The notes: a model not told the origin generated them from the letters alone. 64,000 bases of DNA from Oscarella lobularis (GCF_947507565.1 NC_089178.1:3286001-3350000), one strand, 5' to 3'. Shown: positions 11,943-24,542, counted from the first letter of the stretch. A program made the numbers and translations.

Positions 11943-14066
11943 TTAACTTGTAGTATGAGTGAAGACCAGTCGTTTCGTCAGTTGATTGATTGGCGACGGA
12001 ATCTGCTTCAAACCCTCGCTAGTCGTTGCTTGAGCCAGACGATGATTCACGAGAGTCAGCATGTCAGATAGAGACATGCCCTCCTTGGCATACTCATTCA
12101 GCACGGCCACCAGTGTGCAGATATACCATGAGCCGTGCGTTGTACTGCGAAAGGAGACCGTTTCAGGTGCCGTGGAGTAGCCAATGAGAAAATCAGCCCC
12201 GAGAGGAATTTTGATCTGTTCTTGAGCATCGCGTTGCGCAATCCTTGGCAGAGAGTCTGTCTCAACTCCTTTATCCTCCCCAGAACCACGGCACGCTTGA
12301 ATAAAAAAAAGCTTCGGTTTGAGATTCAAACTGGGACAAGCGAGTCCGTTCACTTTCGACAAGATTTCGCTCACAGCCACGGGAAGGGCGTCGGAGCCGT
12401 AGATAAAATCTTTTTTGCCGTGCGTCAGAAGGCAACAAACGAAGCAATCGTAATTGCTGTGATCCCTTTGTCCGTAACTGGTCATGACGCGCACAAGATC
12501 GCTGCTCGTGCAATCACGGTGAATCAATACATTGAAATTGAGGTTTTTGAACGCTCTTTCCAAATGTCCGGCATCGACGCTCGTGCCCTGTCGCGAACCC
12601 AGATTAAGCTCCGTTCTTTGAAAATGTTCTATGCTTATGATGACCGCTAAGCCTCTGGGATTTCGTTTCATGCTGTAACACGGCAAATCGTCTCTCAAGC
12701 GACTCGTTTGCGAGACCGACCGCTGTTGTCGTTGTAGCATTGCCAAATCTTGCCGACGCCTCTCTTCCACCAATTCCCGTTGACGCCTCTCTTCCGCCAA
12801 TTCCTGCTTGTGCCTCTCTTGTGCAGCGCATCTCTCTTGTTCGGCTTGTAAAACCCTTTGGCGTTCCTCGTGCACCTGTCTCTCTTTCTCGCGCACTTCT
12901 CCTTCTTTCTCCGTCAGAGCCCTTTGTTTCTCGATGTTCTCTTCCTGCGCCTTTCGCAGCATGTGATCCATCTCTTGCAGTCGATCTTCAGTCATCTTTT
13001 TATCACTCTTCACTTGATGCGCAAAAGAAGAAGAAGGAAAAGAAAAAGAAGACAAAGGGGGTGGTGCGCCAGTGCCGTCACTAGGTGACGTCAATAAAGC
13101 TCTGCTTTCAGTCTGTGAACTATTGTCATTGCTTGACATTGAAGGTACGCTAGTCTCTTCACTCGCCGCAGAAAGCAGAGCTCCACTTTCAGTGAAAAAC
13201 TCGCGATTCTCATGCTGACGATGAGACCATCTATTATCCAAAGTCATAGAACAAGCACCAAATGCCACTTTCTCTTGTCCATGAGAACCAAAATCTTCTC
13301 GTGGCTGCACACCTGTTGTCGTTGTCTCAGGCACATTCATTACTTCCTCTGGCAAGTGTGCAGACACATCCATTGGTTCCTCGGGCAAGCGCGCAGCCAC
13401 TACACGTAAAACGCTATATAAAGGGTTAGCATACATAAAAACAATTTAACCTCTTTGATAGCCAAGTGTCAGCACATGCCCTCCAGCTCCACTTGGTCGA
13501 ACAACTTCCTTCCTTTCCTTGAAGATTTTCACCACATTCACCAAATCACGTCTTCCCAAGACATCCATCAACTCGACAAGAAAATCGAGGTTATCTTTTC
13601 CCAGGTGACCTCTCACCTCCAACTCCGCTAAAAAACTCTGCAAATCCTTCAAATATTGACGTCGACCACCTGGTATCTCGTCCCAACAAAGCTGCTTCAA
13701 AGACTCCAACTCAGTTGACGTTATGCTCTCTGATAGAACGTCGACGAGACTACGGAACGAATGGTCAGGTTTGACCAGCGGTATCGCGCGGGGAATTTCT
13801 CCTTCCGACGGCCGAATATCAAACTTTCTTATGATATCAAAGCGTTGGATTCTTTCCAAGATTCGAATCAAATAGTTGAGATTGTCTCGTTTTAGAAGAT
13901 ACAGCTCTTCCATGAAGCTAAATAGCTCTTGTGCCGTTCGCGCTCGTTCTCTTTTGCCTGCGGGAATATCTTCGGCGCATAGTTGCTTTATTCGGCCCAA
14001 TTCGGCTCTGGTTAGCTCGTCAGAAATCTGTTTCAGCTTTTTGCGATACTGAAGACTGGCAGCCAT
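11943..14066 (-). CDS. Initiator-type caspase: tandem death effector domains, coiled coil, caspase domain
   Basis: A cysteine protease of the caspase-8/10 type. Exon 1 (14066-13451) starts MAASLQYRKKLKQISDEL and encodes two death effector domains in tandem (residues about 8-85 and 100-185; the second contains LKQLCWDEIPGGRR). A 51-nt intron joins in phase 1 to exon 2 (13399-11943), giving 690 residues. After a Ser/Thr-rich linker comes a charged Glu/Arg/Gln coiled coil (encoded about 13020-12720), then the p20/p10 region. The catalytic His lies in LLTHGKKDFIYG and the catalytic Cys in FFIQACRGSGED. FLIGYSTAPETVSFR and GSWYICTLV match the substrate-binding strands. In caspase-8, DEDs recruit the protease to FADD-type complexes; the same role here is inferred. 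The long coiled coil between DEDs and protease is unusual. The start is 175 bp from the divergent MRPS16 start. Confidence 0.93.
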
Positions 14067-14241
14067 CTAGAAAAAAAAGAAAAGCACATAGAAAAGACGG
14101 ACAACCCTTTTAGAAAGTCTTACGTTCAGAGTAATCCAGGGAATGACTCGTTTTGACCCGAAACGCTGCCCACCCGAACCAATTCGCCGGGACTTTCCCT
14201 GTGGTGCGTCATTTAAATGGGAAAAGTCCCGGCAATTCGAT
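14067..14241. promoter_or_regulatory. Divergent promoter with paired inverted kappa-B-like sites
   Basis: The 175 bp between the caspase start (14066, minus) and MRPS16 start (14242, plus). It contains GGGACTTTCCC at 14189-14199, a full match to the NF-kappa-B consensus GGGRNYYYCC, and an inverted near-copy GGGAAAAGTCCC at 14219-14230. Flanking bases (AATT next to GCCGGGAC on each arm) are also mirrored, so the two sites form an imperfect inverted repeat of about 20-nt arms (14181-14239). Binding is inferred from sequence only. Confidence 0.6.
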
Positions 14242-14697
14242 ATGGCGGTCCGCATTCGTTTAGCCTTGCACGGCTGCAAGAATCGGCCGTTCTATCACAT
14301 CGTCGTAGCAAACAGCAAGTGGAAGCGAGACGGAAAGCATCTTGAGCAGGTGAGGCTCCTTTCGAGGAACACAACGAATATCGACTCACATCTCACGCGC
14401 AGGTCGGTTCCTACGATCCCCTTCCAAACGAAAAAAACGAAAAACTCGTAGCTTTTAGTCTAGACCGAATAAAGTAAAAAATCACCTTCGATTTGAGACG
14501 ATTTCCAACACTTTCTTTTAGATATTGGCTCTCCGTGGGAGCCCAGCCTTCTAAACCCGTAGCAGAGTTACTAGGACTGGTACGTAGGGTCTAGATTGCC
14601 TCTGTTAGTGTCAGTGATACTATAGGCTGGCGTACTACCGATTCATCCTCGTTCTTTGGGCAAGGCAGAGAGAAAAACACAAGGAGACGAAAAATGA
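14242..14697 (+). CDS. MRPS16: Mitochondrial small-subunit ribosomal protein bS16m
   Basis: Component of the mitochondrial small ribosomal subunit, the homologue of bacterial S16. Four exons: 14242-14349, 14403-14473, 14522-14579 and 14626-14697, all with GT-AG introns of 46-53 nt, giving 102 residues. The protein starts [20 protein letters not shown] and continues with [21 protein letters not shown] and [10 protein letters not shown], the standard S16 core with the conserved GxYDP and YWxxxGAQP motifs. The C-terminus is short and basic ([13 protein letters not shown]). It is shorter than vertebrate MRPS16 at the C-terminus but complete for the fold. Its promoter is shared with the divergent caspase gene, and it converges on WEE1, whose stop lies 131 bp away. 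Confidence 0.93.
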
Positions 14698-14827
14698 ATC
14701 TTGAGTCGAACTTTTCCGTAGTGCACAATCAATGTGTTACGTTTAAAACTATCTAGCATCTAGCCTAGATTATTTCTCTGAGAAATAATAAAAACCCGTG
14801 CCAAAGACTTGTTGTTATTCGTGTGTG

Positions 14828-17072
14828 ATCTACCAGTTGTTGACGCTGAGACTGCGATTGATTCTTCCCTTGGGAAGACGACCGACGAGTCGTCCCTTGC
14901 CACCGCGAGCCTCTTCGAGTTCTCTAAAGAAATGACGTCGTAATGCTTTTTCAACGTTCTTTTAGTGGACACTCACTTTTTCAATATCTGATTTTTGAAT
15001 TTCTCTTCGTTTAATTCTCGTCTGAGTTCGTCCTGTGCGCGAGAGAGGATGATACGATAGAACAAGGAAAACGTGGTATTGTTTACTTTTGATCTGACTG
15101 CATATGGACTCAAGTCTGGATGTTGAGTCAACTCCTCTGCAGACGGCCTGCACGCCGCCTCGGGGTGTATCATAGCCTGAAATGCATTGTATAAGAAAAT
15201 ATGAAGACTATCTATCATTATGATGATTTACTCTCAATAAATTATTAAATTCTGGTGAGAAGTACTGTAGCTCTGGAAGCCACCCAGCTCGAATTCTATG
15301 CCAATCAGGACCGTTTTTGGGTAAATTTTCTCCATTGCACTAACAGACGAGAAAATAAATGAAATTCATTACTCAATCAAATCTTACTGCAGCAAAGGCT
15401 GTGAGAGCTAATGAGAAAATATCGGCCTTAGGCAAATGAGAGTAATCCTATTTGAAAATAAATAATTTGTCAATTCTTCACTATGAAAACTCACCTCTTG
15501 TAGAATTTCATTAGCCATATATCTGCAATCTCCCTCTTCGACTTCAGGCAGATAAACGGAAGTCACGTGGCCCATATCACCTTGTTAAAAATGATGAATA
15601 TTTAGAGATTCTGCTTGTAGGTTTGGTCTGGGCTACCTATTTTATAGAGAACGTGCTTGTCGGAAATGTCTGGACAGCAAGAATCTCCACAATAGAGAGT
15701 TTTTGGAGTTATTCCCTCCTCTGAATTTGAGCAGCACACAAAGACATTTCCTTTGTTGTGAAAATGGTTTTATTTTGGTAGAATAAATCTGATATATATT
15801 CACCCACCTGGTTTCAAGTCCAAATGAACCAAATTCATCGAATGAATGTGCTTCAGTCCCTAAACATAAAAAATTGAAAATATGTACAATTATTATCAAA
15901 TCAATAAACCTGAGCAATTTGAAACAACAGCTGCTTTACTTCAATTTCCGTAAACGGTTTCCCTCGCAGCTGTCTCCCGGCTATAACACCAGCCAGACTT
16001 CCACCTTAGAGAAAAGAGACTCAGACATTTATTCATCATCATTATTAATTAAACACACCGTTACAGAATTCATTTTGTATGATCATACGATTGTCTTCAG
16101 CCCACGCCGAATAGTAACGAACGATGTGAGAGTGAGAGCCGAGGACGGCGTGAGCGCACACTTCACGAAACACGGCTCGTCTAAAAAAAATCGTTTTTTA
16201 CTGGATGAAAATCGACGAATGTCTGTCTTACTCGTCTGCTATTGGATTCTTAGACCTTTTCAACGCATAAATGCATCCATCTATAAGAAGAAGAAGTCAG
16301 AGTGCTGCGAGAAATGGACAGTTTTTTTCAACCGAGTCGATTTCTGCATTTGTACACTTGAGCAAATTCGCCTGAACCAATGAGACAGATTTCCTGAAAT
16401 TCGGCATTGTATCTTGATATATTATTCTCTTTGAGTCGAAGCTAGAGCAAAAAAAAATCAATAACTAAAGGCGCACGTACAAAAAAAAGCGCTCCTCACC
16501 ATATGTCGAGATTCGTCATCGTCATCGTCCTCCTCCTCCCAAGTCATGGCTTCGGGGCCCCCGGACGCGTACGGACCCATCGCGCGAACGTGTCGCTTCT
16601 TCTGACTGCTCTGGACCTTCGGCGTGAACGGATTCACGTTCGCGCCCATCGATCGCTTTCGCAGCGCTTGCAGACCAGACGGCGCCGATCCGCCGACGAG
16701 TCGCGTCGCCGATCCTCGCTCTCTACCGCCGCGTCGTTGCGGCGTGCGAGGCGGCAACGGCTCTTCGAATAAGCTCAGGGCTTTGAGTCGGCGTTCGATT
16801 TTGCGCGGCGGCGAAATGAGATCGAGATCGGGTGACGACATCGCCGTCGTCGACGTCGATTTTCGCGGTGTTGGAGTCGCTAGCGAGGAATCCCACGCGA
16901 ACGAGGCGTTCGGTGTCCCGATTAGCACGTTCGGTGTTCGAGGGGAGGGAGTCGAGCGAGTTGGTGGCGTTTTTGCGAGCATTTCGAACGAGGATTCCAA
17001 CGTGGGCGTCTCTTCGTCGTCGAAGACGAGTTTCATCGACACGTCGGATCGAAATCGTCGAGTGGCTGACAT
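14828..17072 (-). CDS. WEE1: WEE1-family CDK-inhibitory protein kinase
   Basis: Nuclear kinase that phosphorylates CDK1 on the inhibitory tyrosine to delay mitosis. The start ATG at 17072 gives MSATRRFRSDVSMKLVFDDE; longer upstream frames need a non-ATG start. The N-terminal exon is rich in S/T-P sites (PPTRSTPSPRTP, SSPDLDLISPPRK), as in WEE1 regulatory domains. Kinase exons follow with short introns: SRYNAEFQEICLIGSGEFAQ (glycine loop), GCIYALKRSK (catalytic Lys), EVCAHAVLGSHSHIVRYYSA, LVHLDLKPGNVFV (catalytic loop with HLD in place of HRD, as in WEE1), KIGDMGHVTSV (DFG equivalent), VEEGDCRYMANEILQE (the family activation segment), and the C-lobe. The C-terminus GRINRSLSVNNW, with stop at 14828, resembles the conserved basic tail of animal WEE1. 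A CACGTG box sits at 17193-17198, about 120 bp upstream. Confidence 0.94.
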
Positions 17073-17242
17073 TGGGACTTGCTCGGGCGACGAGAAAACA
17101 GCAAAGACTTTTCCTGCGATACGCGCTAGTTGTTCGAAGCGAACCAATCAGCGATCGCGAAGACGAAGAATAGCGATGACGTAGGGCACTTGCACGTGAT
17201 TGACGACGCTATTGATTAGTAACATGAGAAAAATTTATACGA

Positions 17243-20200
17243 CTATCTTAGAAGCGGTACGACTTTGACCATCCATGCAAAAAACCACTGAAAAACGCCC
17301 TTGAGATTAAGCCAGAACGTGTTTCTTGCCGCAATTATCGCTTGCAATTCTGGGTCTTTTGCAATAAAGTTATCAACAATTGCTACTTTCAAGCTCTTCT
17401 CCCACGATTTTGGCTTGCCTTCGTCTAAATTCAGCATGCAAACCTCCACCATCTACACCACTGTATAAAATTCCCTGTGAATTGAAGTGATCATCGCTTA
17501 CGTAATTGTGCACCGAATATGCCGTATCATATTTGTGTGCAGCTAGCTGAATCAATTTTTTGGCTGTTTTTAAAGGCACTTCTACTTCCTTTGTATAGGC
17601 AGCTACGTTTTCAGTACGACGTTGGTCACAAATACGAAGAAAATCCTCCTGAAATGGCGAGTCTTTCCTATCTTCTTGTATGAATTTAAAAGTCACAATA
17701 CTTTTAACTGTTGTTTGATGTCTTTATATCCTTCAGTTTGACTAAATTTTGCCTGCAACAATATTGTTTCCTTTAGTGTCTAAAATACAAGGAACGTACG
17801 AGAGTCTGGCTGTATTCTGATAGCAGAGAATCCATCTCATGGTTCATTCTAGCGAAAGAAAAGTGCAAACAATAAAATCTTTCACGCAGCTACCTTACTT
17901 TCTGTTTAGCTCGGTTTCATTGAGAGGCAAAGGAATTTCCGTCGCCGCCGTACGAGACCTAAACTCGCCGACAAGCTCAAGAGCCTGAGAAAAAAAGCAA
18001 AAATGAAAAAAAAACGAGGCAAATAAAACAACTAACAGTCTTCTCGCACTCGCTTCTGATCAACTGATTATTACGTTTTTCAGCCTTTTTTCTTAGCTCT
18101 CCAATAGCACTCTAAACCACGAGAGTCAGCACCAGTGAATAATCTCCCCTAGCATCTGAACGCATTTGTTTACTTTCGTTGCGTCTTGATACACACTAAA
18201 GAGCTCTTCCTCTTTACCGCGTTCAGCCTCTTTCACATACAACTAAAAAATCCCCTTGTTGCGCCACTAAATAAAGAAATTTCACTACTACCTTCAGGGC
18301 GTCTTTCTCTGCGGCTTCCAATTTCACTTCAAACTCTTTTTCCGGCAAGGGAACTCGATCGCGACTCTTCATAGCTTCGTCAAAAGAACCTAGGAACAAA
18401 GCAGACTCTCTTATAAGTCGTCTAGCTTAACATTTCCTCTCACTAGTAGCCGCTTCTTTGGCCGCCTTTAGAAGAGTTTTCAGAGCCTCTGTATTTTTCA
18501 ACAGGAATGCGTCGCGAATTTTGACCAAAGCCTTCTGCAAGAGAAGAAAAGACGTCGTTTCCAGTGCACGTGTTAAATCTACGCAAACGAGCCTTCATCT
18601 CTTCAAAGCTAGTTCGAAAAGCGTCTGAATCTTCAAGATACTTCAACAGCTTTCTATAGTAAGATACACGGTTTCATGCCGCCTCAAAATAGGTACTATC
18701 TAACCGATATTTCGTTTCTACTTCGGCAGCAATTCTTTCGTGCTCCTTAACCAGTTCTGATGTAAGAACTGGAAGGGTGATCTTACCCAATTCAGCCTCA
18801 GCTTCGACCTACTAAAGATAGATATCCCCATAAAGTCTTCTTGTATCTAAATTTTTGCCTCCATTCGCTTTTGACATTCGTTGCACTTGATGATGATTTT
18901 CTTATTGTTGGTGTCAGCCACTCTCCTATACTTCTCTTCAATGTCTTTCGTTAGTTTGCTCAACGAAGCATTCACGACGTCTCGGAGTCTGCGGAAAACG
19001 CCTTGTGGTGCAGAAAATCAATATCAAAATCTATGCTGACCCAAAGAGCAAAGACTCCAACAGACGCCTAGTCTTGTTTGCGGCGTCAACGTGCAATTCC
19101 TCAAGAAAATAAATCATATTGCATATCGCATTAAGAATAAATCTCACTCTCAATTCCTTTGCATTTACTGGACCTATAAAAATTCCGATTTAATTTATAG
19201 ACGCGATTTCTATCCATCCATACCTCCTTGATCATCATCATCATTACTTATTCTCGCCATCTCCGCCTCGTAAAACTTCAAACAGTCCGCCTGAGCCGAA
19301 CCCTTCAATTGATCAATAAACGATTCCCATCGATTTGGAATTCGTGCAAGCAATCCTCCATTGGCCGCGTCGACGAGAAGACGCAGAAGCGACGCCAATT
19401 CGGCGCCGTTGATTGGTCGACCGTTTTTCTCTTTCGGAATCAAACCTAGTCGTAATTTCTCCAAGAGAGCGTCGCGATCTGATTTGTAGTCGGATGTCAA
19501 GTCTGATTCTTTGGCTTTGCTAAGATCTTGAAGAAGGTCCTTTGTCACCGCTGGAATGAACAACGTGTGGCAATCAATACTATCAAAAATACCTAAAAAA
19601 CGATTTTTTTTCACTACGTTGGTTCAATTAGAGCCAAATACCGAGAAGACTGATTTCGTGTTCTTCTGAGTCTCTTGACGATGACGTCATCAGTCGGTGA
19701 AGCCACTGCCGAGGCGTTTCGTTGTCCGACACAGCTTGGACAAAGTCTTGGACCGCCTTGAAAGGAGATAAAAATTCCTAGCGCCCTTTGCAAGATTTTT
19801 TACGTACCCACATGAGTGGGGGAAATTTGATTAGATCGTGATTAAAATCGGTAACCCACTGAACTTTGGACATCTGCGATCTCAAAGCAAAAAGCTAGGA
19901 AGACACTTTCTCCATCCCAATAATCAAAATTTTAATGTTATTTTACTCTTGTTCTTCTTGCTAGCAATTCCAAGTAATCGATATCCACTTGATCAATAAT
20001 CTGTTGAGACAAAAAAACAATTAGAATTTAGAATTCACGTTTGTTCTACTTGCCTTTATCGAATTGAACAATAGATAGGAACTCAGTAGCGAAGCAACAG
20101 AAAAAATTTTCGCGTCGTAATTCTCAGAAGCGTTTTCAGCAGCAAAACCTTCCGGAAACATATGACGTCAGAAAAACTAACAGATTTTTAGCAGCGCGCA

Positions 20201-20824
20201 CCTTCAGTGTCCAAAAATATAACAGAGACGTTTTTTCCCGACGACGACATCATATACCGAGGCTAAAATAACAAGGAAATCGATAAGGATCGAATATCGT
20301 TCCGTTCCCTTCACCTTTCCCCACATCCAAATCCCCATCGTTTTGGGTCGAACGGACGGTCCGACGCCGAAACCGGAGCTCTTTCCCATCAGTTGATTGA
20401 GCAGAAACGATTTTCCCGAGTGATATTTGCCGACGACGGCGACAACGGCGACGGCATCGGCGATTCGGTGCAAATGCTGGACGTTTTCGTCGACGAGAAC
20501 CAGCTTGCGATGGGTCGAGTCGGGATGAACGAGCTGGAGGGGACGATCGGGAAGGTATTCGACCTGTTGCGATGCTTGGGGGGATGTCGTAACGTCGGCT
20601 TCTTCGTTTTTCGATTTGGCACTTTCGTGCTGTTGGGGATCAGTGCTCGAGGGTGGAGTCGCTTGAGGCGGTTCGGATAGCTGCTGCGGATTCGGCGAGT
20701 CGTTCGCCTGCGTTGCCGCGACGAGAAGAACGGCGAGGAAGACCGCGTGCATGGTGCCGATTTCACGCTGTCCCGGATGGCGCGAAAAGCCTACAGAAAG
20801 TCGACGAACACAAAGTTCCGCCAT
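17243..20824 (-). CDS. Guanylate-binding-protein/atlastin-type large GTPase with signal peptide
   Basis: A dynamin-superfamily GTPase of the GBP type. The first ATG is at 20824; an internal in-frame ATG at 20752 starts a clean signal peptide (MHAVFLAVLLVAATQANDS), followed by a Pro/Ser/Gln-rich stretch. The G domain shows the P-loop GKYHSGKSFLLNQLMG, the switch segment RPKTMGIWMW, VIFLDTEGFA (G3), SVASLLSSYLLFNSIK, and PPLMWAVQDFV, where the GBP guanine-specificity RD pair reads QD. One intron (20053-20001) uses a GC donor. Downstream exons encode a long helical C-terminal region (VTKDLLQDLSKA, LRLGLIPKEKNGRPINGAEL), as in GBPs. The last exon ends WLNLKGVFQWFFAWMVKVV, a possible membrane-contacting helix, with stop at 17243. 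A secretory-pathway location is inferred from the signal peptide and differs from cytosolic vertebrate GBPs. The helical exons were not all resolved. Confidence 0.82.
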
Positions 20825-20940
20825 TTTTCTAGCGCCTAAACCAGATCAGGTAAAAAACCTGTTCCGATAGCGTGGGAGAACCCATACTGCAGACTTAAGA
20901 AAGATACAAACGAGACAAGTGTAAAAAACAAAGGTAAAAA

Positions 20941-23900
20941 TCATATAAGAGCTTCCTTTTTGACAGTGTTATAAGAAGCCAGTTCAACTTTAGAAAATGC
21001 TGCTGCCTCACGTGAATTCGGATAAAATGAACCCCTCTTTCGATTCCAAAAAATGACGACCACGATGATGACTATGAGAAGTATTAGTATGACTACTCCT
21101 AGTGTAATTCCAACAATCATCCCTGTATTGGTATCATCACCAGTCGCAGCCTCTGTTGGAGTTACTGAAAGAGCGCATAGTGGCCCAACGTACGGTGATG
21201 GACAGACGCACATGACATCTTCGTTGTCATCTGAGCGTTCACAGGCGCCGCCGTTTTCGCACGGATTCGGTTCACATAATCTCGGAAGTTCACATGATTC
21301 TCCTTGGTACTGGATGAGACATTGACAGGTAAAGCCCGCGCACGTTCCACCGCTTTTGCACGGTGGTGAACACTCGTCAGCTTCGTCGATCAAAGTCTGA
21401 CACAATTTTCCTGTGAACATTTCACGACAATGACAAGTATAGTCAGCGGTGCCCTCGATGGGCACGCATTCGCCGTTATTTTGACATGGATTTGAAGAAC
21501 ACGAAACTGCCGGCGGTGACGTCAAAATCTGTTCACTTGGAGGGGCGGTCGTTACTTCAGATGTTGTTGGGGGAGTTTCAGTTGTGGGGAAAGGTATTAC
21601 CGTTGTTGCTTGGATTGACGGGCTTTCCACGCTTGCTGTACTTGGAGATATAATCTGTACAGACGCAGAAGAAGAAGAGATGTTTAAGACTGTCGTTGCT
21701 TGTACTGTCGTCCTGGCGACAAGTGAGGAGGTGGGGCTGGGCGTGATCATCGTCTTGAGTAGAGCACTCAACGGCGATTCTGTAACAAGAGCTCTCTGAG
21801 AAGAAGTTGATGCAGCAGAGGCGACACCTGTTGACAGCGTAGAAGCCGTTGCTACGACGCTAAGCAGTTTCGAACTGGAAGTTTGCCGAGAAGAGGTAGC
21901 CAAGACAGCAACAGACGTTGACGTTTGAGAAGATGCTAAAACGCGAGGTGTAGACGTGATGGCAGCCGTAGATGTTGGTATAGCTGCAGCTGTAGACGTT
22001 GGTACAGTGGATGTGGATGTGGTTGCAGCTGTAGAAATTGCTACAGTAGACGTTGATGTACTTTCAGCTGTAGACGTTGGTACAGTAGACGTTGCTACAA
22101 TAGACGTTGACGTAGTTTCAGCTGTAAGCGTCGGTACAGTAGACGTTGATATATCTATTGCAACCGAAGATGTTGGTACAACAAACGTCGGTATAGCTGC
22201 AGCTGTAGACGCTGGTATCGTTGCAGCCGTAGATATGGGAGATAGAACAGAAAAAAAGGTAGACGCTTTCTGAGAAGCGGAAAATACAACTGAAGTCGCT
22301 GAGACGAAAGAAAATGCAGAAGAGCTCACAGAAGTAGTCTGCCCAGACGACGTGGCTTGGAATGAAGACGGCAAAATTTGCTGCGCACTAGTAGGAGTAG
22401 GAGTAGGTATGAGTACATCACAATTGCGTCCGGTGAACGGATAAAGACACACGCAATAATAGTTTGCGTTGTCGTCGGCTTGTAATCCGCCTCCACTTCC
22501 ATTTCCACTAGAACCACTGCCACTCAAACCAAAGTCATTGACGCACGTTCCGTTATTAGCGCATAGATTGGATCGCAAATCGCACGGAGGAACGCGGGTC
22601 TCGCAACGACTCCCTGTAAATCCATAGGAACAATTGCAAACGAAATCCAGAGAGACGAGAGGAACGGGATCGCTGCAAACGCCGCCATTCAAGCAGGGAT
22701 CAAACTGACAACCCGAAACAGGATTGGCACAGTTACTACCACTGTAACCCATTGGGCATCTGCATTCAATACTATTTGGTCCAACAGTGACACAAGTGCC
22801 TCCGTTGAGGCAAAAGAAAGGAAGACACGCATCAATGAGTGACTCGCAGACTGAGCCAGTGTAGTAAGACTGGCAACGACACGACGTATTGCCATCAGAA
22901 AGAACGTCACAACTGCCTCCATGTTGACAGGGATTCGACTGACATACGTGAGACTCGCACGTGTCGCCAAAATAGCCGGGAACGCACTGACATTGAAAAG
23001 ATCCAGGCTCCGGCACGCAAGTGCCGCTCTCGAGACACGGATTCGATAAGCAGAAGTCAATCATCGTTTCACATCGATTCCCAGTAAAATATGACAAACA
23101 GGAACAGTTGTAGTCGTCAATTTGGTCATAACAAGTCCCGTTGTTCAAACACGGATTCGAGGCACATTCGTCTTTTTCCGTTTCGCATCTCTGTCCCGTG
23201 TAACCTGCCACACAGTTACACTGATATCCAGCAACAGCGTCAACGCACGTTCCGCCGTTTTGACAGGGACTCGAAAGACATTCATTGATCTCGTTGCTAC
23301 AGTTGAACCCGTCGTACCCGTCCGCGCAATCGCAACGATAGCTCCCGTGCACGTTAACGCAAGTGCCGCCGTTCTCGCACAACGCCGTCCCCGCCGATTG
23401 TTGGCACTCGTCCAAGTCCGACTCGCAATTTCTTCCCGTCCACTCGTCGCGACACTGACACGCGTAACCGTTTACGGCATCGACACACGTGCCGCCGTTT
23501 TGACATGGCAACGACGCGCACTCATCGACGTCTACGTCACACGTGGAACCAGTGAACCCGGGAGCGCAGATGCACAAGGGTATAGGATTTCCCATTTGAT
23601 TAACACAAGTCGAGCCATTACCGCAGACATTCAATTCGACGTGAGCGCACTCGTCGATGTCGTCGGAACAGAGCGGCTCCGACCAGCCGGCGAAACAGTG
23701 ACACGAATGCCCAATAATCAAATCCGTGCATATGCCATTGTGACACGGATTCGACGCGCACTCGTCGATATTCGTTTCGCATTGATTACCAGTGAATCCC
23801 ACAGGGCACATGCACGAAAACCGACCCACGCCTCCTTCGACGCACGTCGCGCCGTTCTGACACGGAATCGACTCGCACTCGACAATCTCCGTCTCGCAAT

Positions 23901-24542
23901 ACTTGCCCGTGAAGCCGACAATGCAAGCGCACTCGAACGACCCCGCCGAGTTCGCGCACGTGGCGCCGTTTCGACACGGCGTCGTCAAACATTCGTCGAT
24001 GTCGACGTCGCAATCCATTCCCGTGTAACCGCTCGGACACGTGCACGAATAACTGCCAATCAAATTCGTGCACTTGGCGCCGTTGTGACAGACTTGATGG
24101 GGAAACTGAAGGCACTCGTTGACATCCGTGTCGCAATCGTTTCCCGTCCAGCCGTTCTGGCAGAAACACACGCGCCTTCCGCCCAAAATTCTGCAGACGC
24201 CGTGCACGCAGGGGCTCGGCTGACAGGTATTGGCTTTATATAAAAGAAGAAGGGAACGCCCCCTTTGCATCTTTACCGCGAAGAGAAGCCGTTTTCGCGC
24301 TTACCTGAAACCGATTGTGTAGCGAAAGACAGTAGAGCTGTAAAGGAAGAGCACAATTAGAAAGCGAAAAGAGCCGATTTCTTGTCCCTTGGACATCGAC
24401 TGGGAACGCCCAACGAAGATCGAGGCCCGTGGGAGGAAAGGGACGCGAGAATTTATTCGTGCAAAGGACGTTGCGACGTCGCATTGATTACGCTCGGAAA
24501 CTTACCTAGTAGAATGAAAAGAATCGATGCTTTCTTCGCCAT
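20941..24542 (-). CDS. Single-pass membrane protein with 18 EGF domains and a mucin-like stalk
   Basis: A Notch/Crumbs-like cell-surface protein without recognised Notch or laminin modules. Three exons: 24542-24506, 24305-24337 (33 nt) and 24233-20941, giving 1120 residues. The first two exons plus the third's beginning encode a signal peptide (MAKKASILFILLALLSFATQ). Fifteen EGF domains follow, many with the calcium-binding D-x-D/N-E-C pattern and CxNGGTC. A Ser/Thr-rich stalk of short degenerate repeats (STSTVPTSTAA-type) comes next, then three more EGF domains, a transmembrane helix (MIVGITLGVVILILLIVIIV) and a short tail ending NTVKKEALI. Adhesion or signalling through EGF contacts is inferred; no partner can be named. 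The adjacent gene (24791-29559) has the same plan, suggesting a tandem duplication followed by divergence. A CACGTG box lies at 24701-24706. Confidence 0.9.
21940..22240. repeat. Degenerate minisatellite coding the mucin-like stalk
   Basis: Runs of a unit resembling gtagacgttggtaca, on the plus strand, repeat imperfectly here. They are read on the minus strand as Ser/Thr/Ala/Val-rich peptide within the EGF protein stalk. The repeat keeps the coding frame of the host gene. Confidence 0.7.

Noticed and set aside
23122-24243. A 373-codon plus-strand frame
   Set aside because: It is antisense to the EGF exon of the gene at 20941-24542; it arises from biased codon use.
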